A stretch of 38,607 nucleotides of DNA from contig NZ_BOMQ01000029.1 in the NCBI RefSeq assembly GCF_016862275.1, positions 1 through 38,607 on the forward strand, written 5' to 3'. Both the position numbers and the translations under genes were made by a program. This stretch comes from Actinoplanes nipponensis (GTDB taxonomy: Bacteria > Actinomycetota > Actinomycetes > Mycobacteriales > Micromonosporaceae). Below are positions 30,713 to 38,108 of the stretch, one piece after another (position 1 is the first letter of the stretch; the number at the start of each line of letters is the position of its first letter). Under the pieces are notes generated by a model. The model was not told where the DNA came from. It made no database searches and saw only the letters and a program-made list of their open reading frames with translations.

Positions 30713-32779
30713 TCAGGCCTCCGTAACGCTGGGACGGATCAGCAGGCTGCCGCCGGCGTCGGCGGTGGCGGTGTGCCCGGGCAGCACGAGGGTGGTGGAG
30801 TCCATCTCGACGACGATCGCCGGACCGGGCACCACGTCACCCGCCCGGAGTTTGAGCCGGTCGTAGAGCCCGGCGTCGACGAAGTCGCCGTCGACGTAGA
30901 TGCGGGTGGCGCCGGTGCGGGCGGCCGAGACGTCGCCGTCGCCGGGCTCGAGCCGGATCGGGGCGACCCGCGGCCGCGGCCCGCTGACCGTGGCCCGGGC
31001 GTTCACCAGCTCGTGCCCGGCCGGCAGGGTGAACGAGAAGAGCCGCTCGTGCTCCGCGTCGAAGCGCCGGGCGAGCTGGGCCGGGCCGTCGTCGGCGCCG
31101 AGCAGTCCGGCGTCGAAGGTGACCGCCAGCTCGTTGCCCTGCCCCACGAACCGCAGATCGGCCGAGTACGTGACGGTGTGCTCGCCGGCCGGGACGCCCT
31201 GGCCGACCAGCCGCCGCGACGCGGACTCGGCCAGCTCGCCGAAGACGGCGCGCAGCTCCGCCGCGTCCAGCTCGTCGAGCTTGCGCAGCACCGTGCGGGC
31301 CGACTCGTCGCGGGCGGAGGTGGTGGCGTCGCCGAGCGCGCAGAGCACCCCGGGCGACGGCGGCACGATCACCGGCCACGCGCCGGTGAGCCGGCCGAGC
31401 GCGTTGGCGTGCAGCGGCCCGGCGCCGCCGAAGGCGACCAGGGCGAAGTCGCGGGGGTCGAAGCCCTGCTGCACGCTGACCAGCCGCAGGCCGCCGAGCA
31501 TGTTCTCGTTGACGATGTCGATGATCCCGGCCGCGGCGGCCTCGGCGCTGGGCAGGCCCATGGCATCGGCGACGGTCTGCACGGCGGCCCGGGCGGCCTC
31601 CCGGTCCAGGGTGATCTCGCCGCCGGCCAGCGTGGTGGGCAGGTAGCCGAGCACCACGTTGGCGTCGGTCACGGTGGGCTCGGCGCCGCCCTTGCCGTAC
31701 GCGGCTGGTCCCGGCTCCGCCCCGGCGGACTGCGGACCGACCCGCAGCGCCCGGGTGAGCTGCGGTACGTGCGCGATCGAGCCGCCGCCCGCGCCGACCG
31801 TGCGCACGTCGACGGCGGAGGCCCGGACCGTCAGGTCGCCGACCTTGGTCTCGCGGCCGATCCGGGCCGTGCCGCCGCGCACCAGCGCGACGTCGGTCGA
31901 GGTGCCGCCCATGTCGAAGGTGATGAGCTCGGTGTGGCCGGACTGCTCGGCCACCCACACCGCGCCGGTGACCCCGCCGGCCGGGCCGGACAGCAGCATG
32001 GTGACGGGCGCGGAGATGGCCGCTTCGGCCGCCGACAGGCCGCCGTCACTGCGCAGGATGGACAGTTCCCCGGGTACGCCCTGCCGGGTCAGCTGGGCGG
32101 ACAGGTTGGCCACGTACCGGGCGACCTGGGGCTGCACGTAGCCGTTGGCCACGGTGGTCAGCGCGCGCTCGTACTCGCGCATCTCGGGCAGGACCACACT
32201 GGAGAGCGAGACCTCGACGCCGGGCAGCTCCTCGGCGGCCAGCTCGGCGATGCGCCGCTCGTGGCGGTCGTCGGCGAAGGCGTTGATGAGCGAGACCGCG
32301 AGGGCCTCGACGCCGTTGGCCCGCAGCACGCGCAGCGCCGCGCGGGTGGCCTCCTCGTCGAGCGCGAGCACCACGCTGCCGTCGCTGCCGATCCGCTCCG
32401 GCGCCTCCACGGTGTTCTCCAGCGCGGCCAGCGGCTCCGGCTTGGGCCAGATGATCCAACCGGCCAGCCCGCCGGGCACGAACGAGCGGGCGATCTGCAG
32501 CACCTGGCGGAACCCGCGGGTGGTCACCAGCCCGACCGTGGCGCCCTTGCCCTCGAGGATCGCGTTGGTCGCGACGGTGGTGCCGTGCAGCACGTGCGCG
32601 ATGTCGCCGCGCTCGACGCCGGCCTCCGCGCACACCTTGTCGATGCCGTGCAGGACCCCGATCGACTGGTCGCTCGGCGTCGAGGCGGTCTTGGCCCGCC
32701 AGGTCGACCCCGACTCCTCGTCGACCAGCAGCACGTCGGTGAAGGTCCCGCCCACATCCACGCCGAGTCGATATGACAT
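30713..32779 (-). CDS. hyuA: Hydantoinase A / oxoprolinase family subunit (HyuA; carboxylase beta-like, ATP-binding)
   Basis: This 688-aa subunit carries the actin-like ATPase fold. It starts YRLGVDVGGTFTDVLLVDE (phosphate-binding loop), continues with HGTTVATNAILEGKGATVGLVTTRGF, the second nucleotide loop ITFDMGGTSTDVALV, then VGAGGGSIAHV and FGGAGPLHANALGR. These are the standard HyuA/oxoprolinase landmarks and all are intact. It would use ATP to activate the substrate carbonyl for HyuB. The gene follows the CoA-transferase gene by 12 bp and has AGAAGGGAG as ribosome site, and is followed at once by HyuB. It is one of the four enzyme genes of the GntR operon. Confidence 0.94.
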   Translation of the reverse strand: MSYRLGVDVGGTFTDVLLVDEESGSTWRAKTASTPSDQSIGVLHGIDKVCAEAGVERGDIAHVLHGTTVATNAILEGKGATVGLVTTRGFRQVLQIARSFVPGGLAGWIIWPKPEPLAALENTVEAPERIGSDGSVVLALDEEATRAALRVLRANGVEALAVSLINAFADDRHERRIAELAAEELPGVEVSLSSVVLPEMREYERALTTVANGYVQPQVARYVANLSAQLTRQGVPGELSILRSDGGLSAAEAAISAPVTMLLSGPAGGVTGAVWVAEQSGHTELITFDMGGTSTDVALVRGGTARIGRETKVGDLTVRASAVDVRTVGAGGGSIAHVPQLTRALRVGPQSAGAEPGPAAYGKGGAEPTVTDANVVLGYLPTTLAGGEITLDREAARAAVQTVADAMGLPSAEAAAAGIIDIVNENMLGGLRLVSVQQGFDPRDFALVAFGGAGPLHANALGRLTGAWPVIVPPSPGVLCALGDATTSARDESARTVLRKLDELDAAELRAVFGELAESASRRLVGQGVPAGEHTVTYSADLRFVGQGNELAVTFDAGLLGADDGPAQLARRFDAEHERLFSFTLPAGHELVNARATVSGPRPRVAPIRLEPGDGDVSAARTGATRIYVDGDFVDAGLYDRLKLRAGDVVPGPAIVVEMDSTTLVLPGHTATADAGGSLLIRPSVTEA

Positions 32780-32791
32780 CTCGCTCCCTTC

Positions 32792-33985
32792 TCAGATGAT
32801 TCCGGCTGCGCGCAGGCGTACCTGCTCCTTGTCGTCCAGGCCGATCAGTCCGCCGTAGATCTCGTCGTTGTGCTCCCCGAGGGCCGGCCCGGCGGTGCGG
32901 ACGGCGCCGGGGGTCGCGGACAGCCGCGGGGTCGCGTTCTGCATGGGCAGCTCGCCGAAGTCGGGGTGCGGCACCCGGACGATGGCCTCGCGGGCCGCGA
33001 AGTGCGGGTCGCCGAACATGTCCTTGGCCCGGAAGATCCGCCCGGCCGGCACGCCGTTGCCGTGCAGGGTCTCGAGCAGCTGCTCGGCGCCCAGCGTGGA
33101 GGTCCAGCGGGCGATGTGGTCGTCGAGCTCGGCCATCGCGGCGCCGCGGGCCGAGTGGGTGGCGTAACGCGGGTCCCGGGCCAGCTCCGGCTCGTCCATC
33201 GCCGCGGCGAGCCGGCCGAAGACGGTGTCCTGGTTGGCGGCGATGAGGATCAGGTCGCCGTCGCCGGTCGGGTAGACGTTGCTGGGCGAGACGTTCGGCA
33301 GCGTGGCGCCGGTGCGCTCGCGCTGGTAGCCGGCGACCGCCCACTCCGGCAGCAGCGACTCCATCATGGCCAGCACCGCCTCGTAGATGGCCGAGTCGAC
33401 GATCTGGCCGCGGCCGGTGCGCCCCCGGCTGTGCACGGCGACCAGGGTGCCGAGGCAGGCGTAGACCGCGGCCAGCGAGTCGCCGAGGGAGATGCCGGCG
33501 CGCACCGGCGGGCCCTCGGGGTCGCCCATCACGTACCGGATGCCGCCCATGGCCTCGCCGATCGAGCCGAAGCCGGCCCGGCCGGCGTAGGGCCCGGTCT
33601 GGCCGTAGCCGGTCACCCGGGTGATGATCAGGCCGGGGTTGGTCCGCCAGAGCGTCTCCGGGCCCAGCCCCCAGCGCTCCAGGGTGCCGGGGCGGAAGTT
33701 CTCCACGACGATGTCGGCGCTGTCGATGAGCCGGCGGATCAGCGCCTGGCCCTCCGGCTCGCGCAGGTTGCAGGTGATGGACTTCTTGTTGCGGGCCACC
33801 ACCGGCCACCACAGCGACTTGCCGTGCGGCTTCTCCCGGCCCCACTCGCGCATCGGGTCGCCCTTGGCCGGATCCTCGACCTTGATCACCTCGGCGCCGA
33901 AGTCGCCCAGCAGCTGGCCGCAGAACGGCCCGGCCAGCAACTGGCCGAACTCCACGACGCGCAGATCGTCCAGCGGAAGAGTCAT
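32792..33985 (-). CDS. CaiB/BaiF-type (family III) CoA-transferase
   Basis: This 397-aa enzyme moves CoA between carboxylic acids. The start LPLDDLRVVEFGQLLAGPFCGQLLGDFGAEVIKVEDP is the family hallmark. RNKKSITCNLREPEGQAL, VVENFRPGTLERWGLGPE and ISLGDSLAA follow; D169 in the last motif aligns with the catalytic aspartate of formyl-CoA transferase, at the same residue number. It is complete. Its ATG overlaps the GntR stop (ATGA), so regulator and enzyme are coupled. In this operon it would activate the acid to be degraded, or the product of HyuAB, before cleavage by the divergent HMG-CoA-lyase-like enzyme. Substrate not known. Confidence 0.94.
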   Translation of the reverse strand: MTLPLDDLRVVEFGQLLAGPFCGQLLGDFGAEVIKVEDPAKGDPMREWGREKPHGKSLWWPVVARNKKSITCNLREPEGQALIRRLIDSADIVVENFRPGTLERWGLGPETLWRTNPGLIITRVTGYGQTGPYAGRAGFGSIGEAMGGIRYVMGDPEGPPVRAGISLGDSLAAVYACLGTLVAVHSRGRTGRGQIVDSAIYEAVLAMMESLLPEWAVAGYQRERTGATLPNVSPSNVYPTGDGDLILIAANQDTVFGRLAAAMDEPELARDPRYATHSARGAAMAELDDHIARWTSTLGAEQLLETLHGNGVPAGRIFRAKDMFGDPHFAAREAIVRVPHPDFGELPMQNATPRLSATPGAVRTAGPALGEHNDEIYGGLIGLDDKEQVRLRAAGII

Positions 33986-34653
33986 GAGCGCGGTACCCCG
34001 ATCATCGTGGCGCGGGCGTTGTAGAGGTGGGCCCGCATGATCGCCTCGGCCCAGTCACCGTCGCCGGCCCGCGCGGCGGCGACCATCTCGACGTGGTGGT
34101 GCAGGCTGCGCAGCAGCGCCTCCGGGGTGTAGTCGTGGAAGTTCTGGTGGACCACGGCGGCGTGGGTGACCCCGCGCAGCGCGGCGGCCAGCGGCGCCGT
34201 CCCGGCCGCCTCGATGAACAGCCCGTGGAAGCGCCGGTTGGCCTCGACGATCGGGGTGAGGTCCTGCCGGCGGCCGGGCCGGCCGGTGCGCAGCATGGAC
34301 TCGGCCAGCTCGTGCAACTCGTCGAGCTGCTCCGGGCCGAGCCGGGGGACGGCGAGGCGGACCGCGTACGGCTCCAGCCGCAGCCGCAGCTCGAAGATGT
34401 CGCGGAGCTCGGCCGTGGACCAGGTCGCCACCCGCGCGCCGCGGTTCGGCTGGAGCTCGACCAGTCCCTCGGCGGCGAGCCGGGTCAGCGCCTCCCGGAT
34501 CGGCGTGCGGCTCACCCGCAGCCGGCTGGCCAGCTCGGCCTCGCCCAGCCGGGCCCCGGACGCGATCACCCCGGAGAGGATCTCCTCCCGCAGGGACTGC
34601 GCCGCCTGTTCCGCTGCTGGTCGCACCGGGCCTCCCGTTCCGCTCGATTGCAT
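33982..34653 (-). CDS. GntR-family regulator (FadR/FCD subfamily)
   Basis: This 223-aa repressor has an N-terminal GntR winged helix (about 12-75; QSLREEILSGVIASGARLGEAELASRL, VSRTPIREALTRLAAEGLVEL, NRGARVATW). An FCD effector domain with helices and metal-site histidines follows (ANRRFHGLFIEAAG, HHHVEMVAAARAGD). FCD-type GntR proteins usually sense organic acids or acyl-CoAs, matching the enzymes around it. ATG 34653 has AAGGA five bases upstream; longer open reading back to 35346 runs through the divergent lyase gene and is rejected. The palindrome GATTGCATGCAATC covers the start codon, so autoregulation is likely. It is the first gene of the operon. Confidence 0.94.
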   Translation of the reverse strand: MQSSGTGGPVRPAAEQAAQSLREEILSGVIASGARLGEAELASRLRVSRTPIREALTRLAAEGLVELQPNRGARVATWSTAELRDIFELRLRLEPYAVRLAVPRLGPEQLDELHELAESMLRTGRPGRRQDLTPIVEANRRFHGLFIEAAGTAPLAAALRGVTHAAVVHQNFHDYTPEALLRSLHHHVEMVAAARAGDGDWAEAIMRAHLYNARATMIGVPRS

Positions 34654-34659
34654 GCAATC
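34646..34659. promoter_or_regulatory. GntR operator overlapping the GntR start codon
   Basis: GATTGCATGCAATC is a perfect 14-bp palindrome containing the ATG of the GntR gene. FadR-type GntR sites commonly have a TTG-N-CAA form with short spacing, as here. Confidence 0.7.
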
Positions 34660-34678
34660 CTTGTCACGGCCCGGGTGT

Positions 34679-34686
34679 TTGCGCAA
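34679..34686. promoter_or_regulatory. Possible middle GntR site
   Basis: TTGCGCAA is a perfect 8-bp palindrome whose centre is 30 bp from the left operator and 34 bp from the right one, about three helical turns each. It is shorter than the other two and the assignment is tentative. Confidence 0.35.
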
Positions 34687-34711
34687 GAGAGGTGTCCACG
34701 ATGTCGAGAGG

Positions 34712-34721
34712 TTGTATGCAA
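34712..34721. promoter_or_regulatory. GntR operator touching the HMG-CoA-lyase start codon
   Basis: TTGTATGCAA differs at one base from the core of the left operator (TTGCATGCAA), and its last base is the A of the lyase ATG. Its position mirrors the site at the GntR start, so both divergent genes should be repressed together. Confidence 0.65.
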
Positions 34722-35626
34722 TGAGCGTTTCGATCGTGGAGGTCTCCCCCCGCGACGGCCTGCAGAACGAGGCCGTCCCGGTGCCCACCGCCGACAAACT
34801 GGCGCTGATCGACACGCTGGTGTCCAGCGGGCTGCGCCGCATCGAGGCGACCAGCTTCGTCAACCCCCGGCGGGTGCCGCAGCTGGCCGACGCCGAGGAG
34901 GTCGCCGCGCGGCTGCCGCGCGGCCGGGTGTCCTGGATCGGCCTGGTGCTCAACGAGCGCGGCCTCGACCGGGCCATCGCCGCGGGCATGGACGAGGTCA
35001 ACGTCGTGGTGGTCGCCACGGACACCTTCAGCCGGCGCAACCAGGGCGTCGACACGGCCGGCGGCATCGCGGCCTGGCACCGGATCGCCGAACGGGCACG
35101 GGCGGCCGGTCTGCGCACGACGGTCTCGGTCGCGGCGGCGTTCGGCTGCCCGTTCGAGGGCGAGGTGACCACCGACCGGGTCCGCGAGGTGATCGCGAGC
35201 TGCGCCACCGCCCGCCCCGACGAGCTCGCACTGGCCGACACCATCGGCGTCGGCGTCCCGGCCCAGGTACGCGCCCTGGCCGCCGCGGCGGCGGCCGAAG
35301 CGCCCGGGGTGCCGCTGCGCTGGCACTTCCACAACACCCGCAACACCGGCTACGCCAACGCCCTCACCGCGGCCGACCTGGCCGGCGACCACCCGGTGGC
35401 CCTGGACAGCAGCGCCGGCGGGATCGGCGGCTGCCCGTTCGCGCCGAACGCCACCGGCAACATCGCCACCGAGGACCTGCTGTACCTGCTCGGCCGCAGC
35501 GGCTACGAGACCGGGGTGGACGTCGCGGGGCTGCTGCCGTTGGGGGCGCGGTTGGGTGGGCTGCTCGGGCATGAGGTGCCGGGGCAGTTGCGGCGGGCGG
35601 GGGTGTTTCCGGGCGCCCAGCCGTAG
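34721..35626 (+). CDS. HMG-CoA lyase-family enzyme
   Basis: This 301-aa DRE-TIM metallolyase begins VSIVEVSPRDGLQNEAVPVP, with the metal-binding and substrate residues of the family, and has IEATSFVNPRRVPQLADA, RWHFHNTRNTGYANAL and the catalytic loop GGIGGCPFAPNATGNIATED with C238. These are the signatures of 3-hydroxy-3-methylglutaryl-CoA lyase, which splits HMG-CoA to acetyl-CoA and acetoacetate; relatives cleave other branched 3-hydroxyacyl-CoAs. With a CoA-transferase under the same predicted repressor, cleavage of a 3-hydroxyacyl-CoA made in this pathway is plausible. ATG 34721 follows GAGAGG; the frame is open far upstream through the GntR gene, which is rejected as coding. Confidence 0.94.
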   Translation: MSVSIVEVSPRDGLQNEAVPVPTADKLALIDTLVSSGLRRIEATSFVNPRRVPQLADAEEVAARLPRGRVSWIGLVLNERGLDRAIAAGMDEVNVVVVATDTFSRRNQGVDTAGGIAAWHRIAERARAAGLRTTVSVAAAFGCPFEGEVTTDRVREVIASCATARPDELALADTIGVGVPAQVRALAAAAAAEAPGVPLRWHFHNTRNTGYANALTAADLAGDHPVALDSSAGGIGGCPFAPNATGNIATEDLLYLLGRSGYETGVDVAGLLPLGARLGGLLGHEVPGQLRRAGVFPGAQP

Positions 35627-35765
35627 GGCAGGCGATTCGTCAAGGCCGTTCGCGCTCCTTTCCGATCCCGGGTGAATTCACTCCTTTGCGCGTAGCGATG
35701 AATTGGCATGATCGACCCGGCCGTCGGGGTCGGAAACTGTCGGCCGTGGGCGAGACAATGGACGC

Positions 35766-35995
35766 ATGCCGCAGCTTCACCTGTTCGCGAAGGCTGAGTT
35801 GGCCGCCATGCGCGACCGCACCAGGTCGCGCACCTGTTCGGCCGGGCGGGAGCAGTTCCGCCGCGATCAGCAGCGCCGTCGGAACTGGGGACTGGCACGA
35901 CGGCACGCCGAGCGGCTGCGGCGTCTGTGGGCCAGGCCGGCGGGTCGCGCGCTGCATCCTTCCCATCAGCTGTCCGATCGCGCGTCGCCTTCTCA
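35766..35995 (+). pseudogene. Possible small gene or remnant (N-terminus only convincing)
   Basis: From ATG 35766 about 55 residues look like a real protein start: MPQLHLFAKAELAAMRDRTR followed by a basic helix-rich stretch ending RRHAERLRRLW. It reminds me of small hypothetical proteins of Micromonosporaceae, from memory only. Beyond about 35940 the composition changes to low-complexity Arg/Pro/Ala and the frame stays open for 1.9 kb, through the antisense of the pectinesterase gene, which is not credible as coding. The gene may have lost its natural end. An AT-richer stretch (35640-35760) upstream could be its promoter. The end coordinate is approximate. Confidence 0.3.
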
Positions 35996-36684
35996 GCCGG
36001 GCGGACACCACGCTGCCGCGTCAGGTCAGGAGGCCTCGGCCGCGCGAGATCTGCCGCGACGCCGGGAGCGCACGGGATCGGGTGCATGCGCCGGTCTTGA
36101 GCCGGCAGCGGGCGCGTCCGTGGCGGTGCGTGCCGACCGGCCGCGCCGGCCCGGAGACCCGCTCATGCTGGTCACCCAGCCGCGCCGACCAGCGACACCG
36201 GCCCGGACTCCGGCCCGTGCCAGTCACCTGAGCGCGCCGCCCCAGACTCCCCCGCCCGACCGCGACGCCCCGAACACCCGCTCGACCGCGCCGGTCTCCG
36301 CGCCCAACCGCGCCGCTCCGGACACTCGACCGCGCGCCCGCCGGCCACACCCGCCGCCCGGCGAGGACGGCCAAACACGCCACGGCGCTCCAGCCAGCTT
36401 GCCGGCCGCGCCATTCCCAACCACCGCGCCAGCCGCGACCGCCGCCGACGATCAAGGCAGAAATACCCTTCACCGCTGGCCCCTTCATCGGCCGGGACCA
36501 CCTCGAATAGCCGTAGCATTCCGAGGCCGTTGTCGCGCCGGTGGACGGGCACGGGCGTCGCCGGGAGGCTTGGACGAGAATGCATTCGACGTGTCTATTC
36601 GGCCCCTTCGTCGACACGGGCCTGGCACCAATCTGGCGTGGCGGCCTCCCTCAGCGCCGGCGGCCCGGCCGCCCAGCGAGGGAA
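35996..36684. other. No convincing gene; C-rich, low-complexity intergenic stretch
   Basis: Six open frames overlap here, but none shows a recognisable domain, ribosome site or sensible composition. Between 36181 and 36420 I count about 124 C and 66 G on the plus strand, an unusual skew for this window. The stretch 36480-36600 has more A and T (CGAATAG, GAATGCATTCG) and may be promoter or remnant DNA. GAATGCATTC near 36575 is a 10-bp palindrome of unknown meaning. Confidence 0.45.
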
Positions 36685-36713
36685 GCGGGCCGTCCGGTCG
36701 TGGACCGACCCGC
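36685..36713 (-). terminator. Hairpin terminator abutting the pectinesterase stop
   Basis: On the minus strand GCGGG-T-CGGTC-CAC-GACCG-GACGG-CCCGC folds into a two-tier stem immediately after the stop codon at 36714-36716. There is no T-run. Adjacency to the stop supports a terminator. Confidence 0.55.
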
Positions 36714-37850
36714 TCAGCACTGCGGGGACCAGCCGTCGGCGCCGGCGAGGAACGCGGCGACGGTCAGGTCGGCCGCCTCCTCCGGGGTGAGCTGCGGGCG
36801 GTCCGGCGTCACCAGCGCGCCCGGCCCGCGGTTGTGGTACTCGGCGAACCGCGCGTCCCGCCAGGGCCAGGTGCCGAAGTCGCTCCACGGGGTCGCTCCG
36901 ATGTGCGCGCCCAGCCACGACTCGCGGATGACGGTCTGGCCGATCGCGTTCGGGTCCTGGCTGGGGTGCCAGGGGCGGCCCAGGAAGACGCTCGCCGGCG
37001 GCGCGTCCGAGGTGAACGCGCACCGGGCGAAGAGCAGGCCGTGCGGGTTCGTGATGCTGGTGCTCGGCGCGGTCACGTACCCGTTGTTGGTGGCCGAGCC
37101 GCGGTCGAGCGAGTGGATCCGGCAGCGGTCGAAGGCGGCCGTGCCGCGGCCGAAGATGAAGTCCACGTCGCCCTCGACGTAGCAGTGGCGCAGGTAGATG
37201 CGGGCCGGCACGTCGGCGGCGGGGCTGTTGAGGTAGAGCGTGTCCTGGTTGCCGAGGAACCGGACGGTGTCGAACTCGATGCGGTCGGCGCGGGTCAGCA
37301 CGGCCACCGCCTGCCGGCCGGTGATCTCCGGGTGGGCCGCCTCGTCGAAGGAGTTCGAGAAGGTCAGGTTCCGGGCGGCGAAGTCGGCCCCGTCGACGGT
37401 GACGGAGGCGCTGCCGGACGTGCCCCAGGTGCCGCCGTCCGGGCGCGGGGTGCCGTTGGCCCGGTCGTCGGTAATCACCACGTGCTCCGGGCGGCGGCCG
37501 CGGCCGCGCAGCAGGATGTGCGGCTTGTCGGCGGGGATGATCACCTGGCCGTGGTACGTGCCGGGCGCGATGTCGATGGTTTGGCGGGTCGCGTTGCCGG
37601 CGGGCACGGCGTTCACCGCCGCCTGGACGGTGGTGAAGTCGCCGCTGCCGTCGGCGGCGACCGTGCTGCGCGTGCCGGACCCCGCCGGACCGGACCCCGC
37701 CGGACCGGACCTGGCCGGGCCGGCCTGGACGGGACCGGCCGGGGCGCGGCCGGCCGGGGCAGCCTGGGCGGATCGCCCACCGGCGGCGGAACCGGCGGCG
37801 ATCGCCACGCCGGAGCTCGCGGCCAGCCTGATCAGGGTGCGGCGATCCAT
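36714..37850 (-). CDS. Secreted pectinesterase (CE8 pectin methylesterase)
   Basis: This 378-aa extracellular enzyme removes methyl esters from homogalacturonan. The N-terminus MDRRTLIRLAASSGVAIAAG is a Tat-type signal; a Gly/Pro/Ala/Ser linker (about 30-62) follows, then the right-handed beta-helix. Hallmarks: TVAADGSGDFTTVQAAVNAVP, GNQDTLYLN, VEGDVDFIFGRGTAAFDRC (catalytic aspartates), YVTAPS and FLGRPWHPS. All active-site motifs are intact. The open frame extends upstream to 38012, but that region holds a promoter, an operator and no signal, so ATG 37850 with GGGAGG just before it is chosen. Expression is probably repressed by a LacI-type protein binding in the leader. Confidence 0.95.
   Translation of the reverse strand: MDRRTLIRLAASSGVAIAAGSAAGGRSAQAAPAGRAPAGPVQAGPARSGPAGSGPAGSGTRSTVAADGSGDFTTVQAAVNAVPAGNATRQTIDIAPGTYHGQVIIPADKPHILLRGRGRRPEHVVITDDRANGTPRPDGGTWGTSGSASVTVDGADFAARNLTFSNSFDEAAHPEITGRQAVAVLTRADRIEFDTVRFLGNQDTLYLNSPAADVPARIYLRHCYVEGDVDFIFGRGTAAFDRCRIHSLDRGSATNNGYVTAPSTSITNPHGLLFARCAFTSDAPPASVFLGRPWHPSQDPNAIGQTVIRESWLGAHIGATPWSDFGTWPWRDARFAEYHNRGPGALVTPDRPQLTPEEAADLTVAAFLAGADGWSPQC
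37676..37725. repeat. 15-bp in-frame repeat in the pectinesterase linker
   Basis: Three copies of a unit like ggaccccgccggacc give repeated SGPAG pentads (SGPAGSGPAGSG) after the signal peptide. The period of 15 preserves reading frame. Confidence 0.6.
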
Positions 37851-37869
37851 GGATCCTCCCGGGGCATGA

Positions 37870-37921
37870 GGTAAGCGCTTTCCTTCCGCCCGACCGTAGG
37901 AGGCGCAGCCACGTCCGTCAA
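37870..37921 (-). promoter_or_regulatory. Pectinesterase promoter with LacI-type operator in the leader
   Basis: On the minus strand TTGACG (37921-37916) is followed after 17 bases by TACGGT (37898-37893), a good sigma-70-like pair. The operator GGAAAGCGCTTACC (37883-37870, core AAGCGCTT) lies right after the expected transcription start and 20 bp before the ATG. Its arms differ from both the GH10/GH53 and the GH3 palindromes. Confidence 0.65.
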
Positions 37922-38040
37922 TGGCCCACGCCAAGCCGGCGAACCCTCGGCGGTTCCCCCGGGGGTCGGGCTGGCAGCGGGTCGTCGGGCCATCGTCCCG
38001 GCCCGGCAACACCAGCCCGGCAGATCAACCGCCGCGCACC

Positions 38041-38100
38041 CCCAGCAGCGAGCCGGCAGACCCTCGACGGGTCCACCGGCTCGATCCAGCCGTGCTGGGG
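38041..38100 (-). terminator. Multi-tier inverted repeat after the FG-GAP gene
   Basis: CCCAGCA/TGCTGGG (38041-38047 / 38093-38099), CGAGCCGG/CCGGCTCG (38049-38056 / 38076-38083) and an inner GACCC/GGGTC pair nest inside one another, eight bases past the FG-GAP stop. There is no T-run. Position suggests a terminator separating that gene from the pectinesterase promoter. Confidence 0.55.
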
Positions 38101-38108
38101 TGCCCGGC

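Noticed and set aside
28120..32776. Long plus-strand frames across 28.1-32.8 kb
   Set aside because: Antisense to isochorismatase, HyuB and HyuA genes, all with intact motifs.
35766..37874. 702-aa plus-strand frame through the pectinesterase region
   Set aside because: Its second half is antisense to the pectinesterase; only the first 55 or so codons look protein-like and are listed as a possible remnant.
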